Shown here one piece after another: positions 13,670 to 18,039 of a stretch of 18,039 bases of DNA (positions within the stretch are counted from its first letter, which is position 1; each line of letters opens with the position of its first letter). Origin of the DNA: an uncultured Collinsella sp. (GTDB lineage Bacteria; Actinomycetota; Coriobacteriia; Coriobacteriales; Coriobacteriaceae); the NCBI GenBank assembly GCA_900757385.1, contig CAAENO010000069.1, forward strand, positions 1 to 18,039. Reading direction: 5' to 3'. The notes below the pieces were generated by a model that saw only the letters and a list, made by a program, of their open reading frames with translations, made no database searches and was not told the origin of the DNA. The position numbers and the translations under genes were made by a program.

Positions 13670-15076
13670 TTGAACCTGAGTAAGCCTAAAATCAACGCGC
13701 TTCTGGCACTTGCGCTCTTTACCTTTGTCTTTCTTGCCGCCGAGTTTCGATTCGACATTAATGTCGGGCTGCTTGCCGGTGCCGAGCGCGTTGTGATTGC
13801 GCAGGGCTTCATCCTCGGCGCCAGCGTGATCGGCTTTATCGGATATGCGCCGCTGCTCGAGCTCGCACAGCGCAAAGGCCACTCACTGGCAGCCGTCAAC
13901 ACCGCCGCCGTTCCCATCGTCATCGTGGGCCTAACCCAAATTCAATCCCCCACGGACCCGTTTGCGCTCGAGATTCTGGGCTGCGTGGCATTCTTTGGAC
14001 TCGGCCTGCTGGGCGCCGCTGCGCACCACGCCTTTTCGTTGGCATTCCAGGATGACCCCAAGCTCGCCACCGGTGCGGGAGCAGCCTATGCCGCGGGCAT
14101 CCTGATGCAGTTCGCCATCAACCTGCTCAATTGCGGCGGCATTGCAGAGCTCATCGTCCTTGGCACAGCGACGATCGCCATCTCCGCCCTCAGCGTCGTT
14201 CCCCAAAAGGCTGCCGAGAGCTCCAGCCCCGCCATCAATCCCTTTGTTGAGCCATCGCACGCCCTCGCCAAACAGGCATGTTGGAGCATCGCGCTCGTCA
14301 TGATTCTCGCCTGCTTGTTCTCGACCCTCGACAACGTGGTCACACTCTCCAACGCCCACGGCACCATTGCCGTGCAAACATGGCCGCGCCTCTTTTTGGC
14401 GGCGAGCGGCCTTGCCGCCGGCATTATCTTTGATCTTGCCGAGCGCCGATACATGGGACTTGTCATGCTCGGCATCGCCGTGCTCTCGACCATTTCCATC
14501 CTGGCCGTGGAGGCCGGCGCCGATCCCAACCTGGGCCTTATCGTCTTTTACCTGAGCTCGGGCTTTTTCGTCACGTTCTTTACTGCCACGTTTACTCAGC
14601 TGGCACCGCGCATGCACGCGCCCGCCTTCTGGGCCGGCATGGGACGCGCTGCCAATAACGTGTGCGCGTTCACCACGTCGGGCGTCTCGCTTGCGCTTGT
14701 GACCTCGGGCAATGTTGCTCTCATCATGATCGGTGCGCTCGTTTTGCTCGTCGCCGCCTGCGCGGCATTTGTGGCAGCCGGCCTGTTCCGCCTACCCCAA
14801 ACCGAGCAGGAGCGCGAACATCAACAGCTTGCCGAGGAGGCGCTGGCAGCACCGAGTATCGAGGAGCAGCGTCAGGTCTTCATCACCGATCACGCCCTCA
14901 CCCCGCGCGAAGTCGACGTTCTCATGGCCGTAACCCAGGACGAACGCCCGCTCAAACAGGTCGCCGAGGAGCTTGGCATCTCGATGCGCATGGTGCAGCG
15001 CCACCTGAGTTCCATTTATCAAAAGACCGACACGCAGACGCGCGCCGGTCTCACCAAGGCCTTCCCCTCGGCCTAA
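13670..15076 (+). CDS. LuxR-type transcriptional regulator with polytopic membrane domain
   Basis: This 468-residue protein has an N-terminal domain of many hydrophobic segments (about residues 5-380, roughly ten to twelve helices, MFS-like in appearance) and a C-terminal LuxR/GerE helix-turn-helix at 411-461. The latter shows TPREVDVL, the VAEELGIS helix and recognition helix SMRMVQRHLSSIYQK. The chosen start is TTG at 13670, with AAAGGA at 13658-13663. This architecture is common in Coriobacteriia, where such genes often sit beside the genes they control; DadR of Eggerthella lenta is a known example. The membrane part may sense a small molecule. Divergent placement from surface gene 3, with P3 between them, suggests that this protein controls the surface genes. 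That is inference. It ends just before a bidirectional hairpin terminator. Confidence 0.88.
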   Translation: MNLSKPKINALLALALFTFVFLAAEFRFDINVGLLAGAERVVIAQGFILGASVIGFIGYAPLLELAQRKGHSLAAVNTAAVPIVIVGLTQIQSPTDPFALEILGCVAFFGLGLLGAAAHHAFSLAFQDDPKLATGAGAAYAAGILMQFAINLLNCGGIAELIVLGTATIAISALSVVPQKAAESSSPAINPFVEPSHALAKQACWSIALVMILACLFSTLDNVVTLSNAHGTIAVQTWPRLFLAASGLAAGIIFDLAERRYMGLVMLGIAVLSTISILAVEAGADPNLGLIVFYLSSGFFVTFFTATFTQLAPRMHAPAFWAGMGRAANNVCAFTTSGVSLALVTSGNVALIMIGALVLLVAACAAFVAAGLFRLPQTEQEREHQQLAEEALAAPSIEEQRQVFITDHALTPREVDVLMAVTQDERPLKQVAEELGISMRMVQRHLSSIYQKTDTQTRAGLTKAFPSA

Positions 15077-15083
15077 AACAAAA

Positions 15084-15118
15084 ACCACCACAAAGGTGCC
15101 TGTCCCCTTTGTAGTGGT
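15084..15118. terminator. 35-bp REP-like hairpin, copy D, as bidirectional terminator
   Basis: ACCACCACAAAGG (15084-15096) pairs with CCTTTGTAGTGGT (15106-15118), one mismatch. On the plus strand it is followed by TTTTGG, on the minus strand by TTTTTGTTTT. It lies 7 nt after the regulator stop and 9 nt before the kinase-like gene's stop, so it fits as a shared terminator for two convergent genes. It belongs to the repeat family at 2346, 9377 and 13470. Confidence 0.85.
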
Positions 15119-15127
15119 TTTGGTCGG

Positions 15128-15751
15128 CTAGCCTTCGAGCTGCGCTACTTTGTAGCGGTAGGCAGCGGCGATGACGTCCTTGCAGCCTTCGCGGCCCAGC
15201 TTGGCGCGGTTGACGACGATGTCTTTACCGCTCGTCATCTTCCACTTTCCGGCGCTGTAGCGCTTGTAGAACGCCTCGCGCGCCTTCTGCTGCTGCTTGA
15301 CCAGCTTGGCGCCCTTCTTTTTGTTAAGGCCGCGCTTCTTGCGCACGATCTCGACGCGGTCCTCAAAGGGTGCGGTCACCAACACGGCAATGTGGTTGGG
15401 GTTGTTACGAAGCAGATAATCGGACAGGCGCCCTTCGATGATGCAGCTCTCGGTCTCGCCCAAATCCAAAATCACCTGGCTCATCTTTTGGAATAGCTTG
15501 TCCGAGTACGAACGAGCATCGTAGCGGTCGGGTAGAAACGCCATGTTCTCCACGGCCAGGCGCTCGTCGTAGGCGGCCATCTTATCGAGCGACTCGCCCG
15601 CACGCAGCGACGCGCGCACCAGCAGCTCGTTATCGTACAGCGGAATCCCCAACTCGTCGGCAAGCATGCGGCCAATCTCATGGCCCTCGGCGCCAAAGTC
15701 GCGCGCGATGGTAATGACCACAGGATTCTTCTTATTCTCCAGATCGCTCAT
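15128..15751 (-). CDS. Cytidylate kinase-like family protein
   Basis: This 207-residue soluble protein resembles the cytidylate-kinase-like family (Pfam Cytidylate_kin2 type). Near the N-terminus VITIARDFGAEGHEIGRML (about 12-30) takes the place of the usual GxxGxGKS phosphate-binding loop, and the invariant Lys is absent, as is common in this family. EGRLSDYLLRNNPNH and VTAPFEDRVEIV (about 108-137) resemble the family's GRGADYIL and APxEDRV motifs. A Lys-rich helical stretch follows, then the W...VVN pattern. The start at 15751 is chosen over 15796 because GAGAAAGGA precedes it by 6 nt and the longer form would be translated from inside a hairpin. It follows the ABC permease genes on the same strand, 48 nt behind. 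Substrate and true kinase activity are unknown. Confidence 0.8.
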   Translation of the reverse strand: MSDLENKKNPVVITIARDFGAEGHEIGRMLADELGIPLYDNELLVRASLRAGESLDKMAAYDERLAVENMAFLPDRYDARSYSDKLFQKMSQVILDLGETESCIIEGRLSDYLLRNNPNHIAVLVTAPFEDRVEIVRKKRGLNKKKGAKLVKQQQKAREAFYKRYSAGKWKMTSGKDIVVNRAKLGREGCKDVIAAAYRYKVAQLEG

Positions 15752-15767
15752 CGCGATTCCTTTCTCT

Positions 15768-15798
15768 ATGTGACAAGGGGACTGTCCCTTTGTCACAT
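15768..15798. repeat. TGTGACA hairpin between permease and kinase-like genes
   Basis: TGTGACAAGGGGAC (15769-15782) and GTCCCTTTGTCACA (15784-15797) pair over 14 bp with one mismatch around a single T, and an outer A-T pair extends the stem. It touches the stop codon of the permease gene and precedes the ribosome-binding site of the kinase-like gene by a few bases. It shares the AAGGGGAC core with the ACCACC hairpins but has different flanks. No T run follows, so attenuation or mRNA end protection is more likely than full termination. Confidence 0.8.
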
Positions 15799-15799
15799 T

Positions 15800-16438
15800 C
15801 TACGCTGCCACCATTCGCCTCTGATATGCCCTCACCAGCAGCGAGATACCAAAGTTGAGCACAAAGTACATCGCAAACACCAGGCCGTAGAGCATAAGCA
15901 CCTGCGACAGGTCGATCGCGTGGGCCATCACGACGTTTGCCGTGTACATGAGCTCGGCCACGTTAATGCCCGAAAGATACGAGCTGTCCTTAATGACGGT
16001 CGTGCACTGGCTAAACAGCGCCGGAATAATCGTCTTAAACGTCTGCGGCAGAATGATGTAGCGCATGGTGGCAAAGAAGCCAAAGCCCTGGCTCTGCGCC
16101 GCCTCAAACTGGCCGCGCGGAATCGAGTTGAGGCCGCCGCGCACAATCTCGGCCATAACAGCGCTGGTAAACAGCGTAAAGGCGATGGTCGAAATCACAA
16201 TGTCCAAACCCTGCACCGTAAAGTAGATAAACAGGATCCACAGCAGGTTCGGCGTGCAACGGAACAGCTCGATATAGGCACTCACCAAAATACGAAACGG
16301 GCGGGGCGCATAGCTTTTAACGAGCGCCAGCACCGTGCCAAAGATGAGCGAGAAAAAGATCGACAGCGCCGAGATCTCGATCGTCTTAACAAAGCCGCCC
16401 CAAATGTAGAGCAGGTTGGTCGCGTTGAAGATTTCCAT
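15800..16438 (-). CDS. Polar amino-acid ABC transporter permease, second subunit
   Basis: This 212-residue inner-membrane protein of the HisM/GlnP (HisMQ-type) family forms half of the membrane channel of a polar amino-acid importer. Hydrophobic segments occur near 13-42, 50-75, 80-98 and 176-203. The EAA loop that docks the ATPase is at about 112-134 (EAAQSQGFGF, ILPQTFKTIIP). The ATG at 16438 follows the stop of the first permease by 3 nt, with GGAGG inside the end of that gene, so the two are translationally coupled. Length is normal for the family. The exact amino acid cannot be read from the permease. Confidence 0.92.
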   Translation of the reverse strand: MEIFNATNLLYIWGGFVKTIEISALSIFFSLIFGTVLALVKSYAPRPFRILVSAYIELFRCTPNLLWILFIYFTVQGLDIVISTIAFTLFTSAVMAEIVRGGLNSIPRGQFEAAQSQGFGFFATMRYIILPQTFKTIIPALFSQCTTVIKDSSYLSGINVAELMYTANVVMAHAIDLSQVLMLYGLVFAMYFVLNFGISLLVRAYQRRMVAA

Positions 16439-16441
16439 GCG

Positions 16442-17188
16442 CTAGGCCTCCTCTACGTTGTCGAGCCCCAGCTCGGCGAGGCTCACGCCGCGCGGACGCT
16501 CCTTGGAGCGGCGCTCGAGCCACTGCACCAGCATGGCGAGCGGAAAGCAGATGATGAAGTACATAAGGCAGCAGACGATGTATCCCTGCAGGTAACCGTA
16601 CAGGCTCACAAAGTTGTCTGAACGGTACATAAGGTCGCCGCCGGCTACGAGCGCCAGCACCGACGTGTTCTTGACCAGGTTGAGCGCCTGGTTACACAGC
16701 GGCGGCAGAATGATCTTGAACGTCTGGGGCAGCACGATGTACCAGTACGCCTGCGCACGGGTGAAGCCCTGGCTCTGGGCCGCCTCCATCTGACCGCGCG
16801 GAACCGCCTCGATACCGGTGCGGATGACCTCCGAAATGTAGGCCGCGTGATACAGACCCACGCCTAAGAAGCCCAGCACGAACGGCGCGATGCGCACCGG
16901 CTGGTCGGCACCGGTTATGGCCTGCAAAAACTGCGGGCCGGCCATGTACATAAAGAGCACCTGTACGGGCAACGGGGTGTTCTGGTAAAACTCCACGTAC
17001 GCGCGGCTGATGGCGCGCAGCACGCGCGAACGAGTGGTAGAGAACACGCCCAGCAGCGTGCCCAGCACCAGCGACAGCAGCAGACCGGCAACGACCACCT
17101 GTAGCGTCACGCCAAAGCCCTCCCAGAAGGGCCCCATGTTTTGAAATGTCGTCGACCAACGGTCGGCGTCAAATAATCCTTCGAGCAT
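16442..17188 (-). CDS. Polar amino-acid ABC transporter permease, first subunit
   Basis: This 248-residue HisMQ-family inner-membrane permease is the partner of the 212-residue subunit downstream. Hydrophobic helices lie near 24-50, 66-90, 100-122 and 197-222. The EAA loop is at about 135-162 (EAAQSQGFTRAQAYWY, VLPQTFKIILPP). A charged C-terminal tail (about 224-248) is longer than in the partner. The start at 17188 is preferred because GGAAGGAATCAA precedes it; the upstream alternative at 17221 would overlap the lipoprotein gene. It begins 25 nt after the lipoprotein stop, consistent with one operon. Confidence 0.92.
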   Translation of the reverse strand: MLEGLFDADRWSTTFQNMGPFWEGFGVTLQVVVAGLLLSLVLGTLLGVFSTTRSRVLRAISRAYVEFYQNTPLPVQVLFMYMAGPQFLQAITGADQPVRIAPFVLGFLGVGLYHAAYISEVIRTGIEAVPRGQMEAAQSQGFTRAQAYWYIVLPQTFKIILPPLCNQALNLVKNTSVLALVAGGDLMYRSDNFVSLYGYLQGYIVCCLMYFIICFPLAMLVQWLERRSKERPRGVSLAELGLDNVEEA

Positions 17189-17213
17189 TTGATTCCTTCC
17201 TTGGACGATGCGC

Positions 17214-18039
17214 CTATACAAGACCCCAGGTCTTGACCTCTTGGTCGAGCCAGCCGTCGGCCAGGCGATCGCAAATCACCTGATCGACCACGGCCGAAAG
17301 GTCGCAGCCCTTCTTGGTCGCCACGCCGTAGCCCTGCTCACCAAACTTGACCTCGGGCTGCAGCAGCTCAACGGTCTCGTTCATGTAACCGGCCAACGTG
17401 GAACGGTCCATGGCAAAGACGTCGATATTGCCGGCATCGAGCGAGCTCTTGATGATGGGGTAGCCGCTAAAGGCCCTAAACTCGGGCTTGCAGCTAAAGC
17501 CGTTGTCCTTGATCATCTGCTCGATCAGGCCCTGCGTGGTGGCACCCTGGCTCACGCCGATGACTTTGCCGTCCAGGTCCTCAATCGAGGTAAAACCCGA
17601 ACGCTTCTTGACCATGAGTCCCACGTAGTCGGTGCGGTACGGCGTCGAGAAATCCCAGCTCTTCTTGCGCTCGTCGGTGATGGTGTAGGTCGCCGCGACC
17701 ACGTCAAGTTGGCCGTTATCGATCAGCGGGCCGCGCGTCTTGGGCGTTACGTCGGTAAACTCGACCAGCTCCTGGGCGCGGGCATCCTTGTAGCTCACGC
17801 CAAAGACGGCAGCGGCGATTTGGTAGCACAAATCGACTTCCATGCCCTCAAAGCGACCCTTGGCGGTGTCGTAATAGCCATAGCCGGGAACGTCTTTCTT
17901 AACGCCGGCATTCAGATGGCCACGCGACTTGATGGCCGCAAGCTTGGACCCCTTGTCGGAGCCCTCGCCGCTGGTGGAGTTGCCGCAACCGGTAAGCGCG
18001 GTCCCCGTCAGCGCAAGCATGCCGGCGCCAGCCAGCTGC
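17214..18039 (-). CDS. Polar amino-acid ABC transporter substrate-binding lipoprotein (5' end outside window)
   Basis: This extracellular solute-binding protein of family 3 feeds the two permeases downstream. The frame stays open to the window edge, and the visible start of the protein is already inside a signal peptide (LAGAGMLALTGTALTGC), so the start codon lies beyond 18039. LTGC is a lipobox, so the mature protein would be a membrane-anchored lipoprotein. Family features include GHLNAGVKKDVPG, the FEGMEVDLCYQIA motif, DVVAATYTITDERKK, FSTPYRTDYVGLMVK and GVSQGATTQG. The pattern resembles glutamate/aspartate or glutamine-type binders; the ligand is not certain. No ATPase gene is present in the window, so it must lie upstream or elsewhere. 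Confidence 0.9.
   Translation of the reverse strand, partial: QLAGAGMLALTGTALTGCGNSTSGEGSDKGSKLAAIKSRGHLNAGVKKDVPGYGYYDTAKGRFEGMEVDLCYQIAAAVFGVSYKDARAQELVEFTDVTPKTRGPLIDNGQLDVVAATYTITDERKKSWDFSTPYRTDYVGLMVKKRSGFTSIEDLDGKVIGVSQGATTQGLIEQMIKDNGFSCKPEFRAFSGYPIIKSSLDAGNIDVFAMDRSTLAGYMNETVELLQPEVKFGEQGYGVATKKGCDLSAVVDQVICDRLADGWLDQEVKTWGLV

Noticed and set aside
15752..15796. N-terminal extension of the kinase-like protein starting at 15796
   Set aside because: The extension is translated from the TGTGACA hairpin, and the internal ATG at 15751 has a good ribosome-binding site at the right distance.

Overview
The window looks like a chromosomal segment from a high-GC anaerobic gut actinobacterium of the class Coriobacteriia, most probably Collinsella or a close relative. 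This is an inference. It rests on GC-rich codon use, LAXTG-type cell-wall anchors, a LuxR-type regulator fused to a polytopic membrane domain, an Nfn-type flavoprotein pair, and a 35-bp dispersed hairpin family that I associate with Collinsella.

Layout. (1) 24-2263, plus strand: a two-gene operon for a ferredoxin/NAD(P)H oxidoreductase of the Nfn/SudBA type (small FAD/[2Fe-2S] subunit, large GltA-like subunit), closed by a clear intrinsic terminator. (2) 2657-13445, minus strand: three consecutive large secreted surface proteins (2204, 664 and 548 residues). Each has a signal peptide, a repetitive or beta-rich ectodomain, a Pro- or Thr-rich stalk and an LxxTGD-hydrophobic-basic sorting tail. 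(3) 13670-15076, plus strand: a membrane-domain LuxR-type regulator, divergent from the third surface gene. (4) 15128-18039, minus strand: a polar amino-acid ABC transporter (lipoprotein cut by the window edge, two permeases, no ATPase in view), followed by a cytidylate-kinase-like protein.

The most interesting material is between the genes. Each of the three surface genes is preceded, 62-66 nt from its start codon once an inserted repeat is discounted, by the same inverted repeat: TAGGTTC, an 8-bp RTANATRY centre, GAACC. A CTGCG motif lies at an identical offset on its far side. The copy shared with the regulator gene lies in the divergent intergenic region, so the regulator is an obvious candidate to bind all three sites and run the locus as a surface-protein regulon. 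The copy at 9332-9365 also has the 13-8-13 geometry of tyrosine-recombinase sites, so promoter exchange or cassette loss is an alternative worth testing.

Downstream of surface genes 1 and 2 lies a homologous composite block. It has a 35-bp ACCACCACAAAGG hairpin, then a fixed spacer, then three or two 80-81-bp units built from alternating 15-bp half-sites (TCTCGATCTGTAACA type) exactly 40 bp apart. The arms show compensatory changes. The 35-bp hairpin occurs four times in the window, once apparently inserted into the leader of surface gene 3. No sortase, recombinase, transposase, CRISPR array, tRNA or rRNA is visible here.
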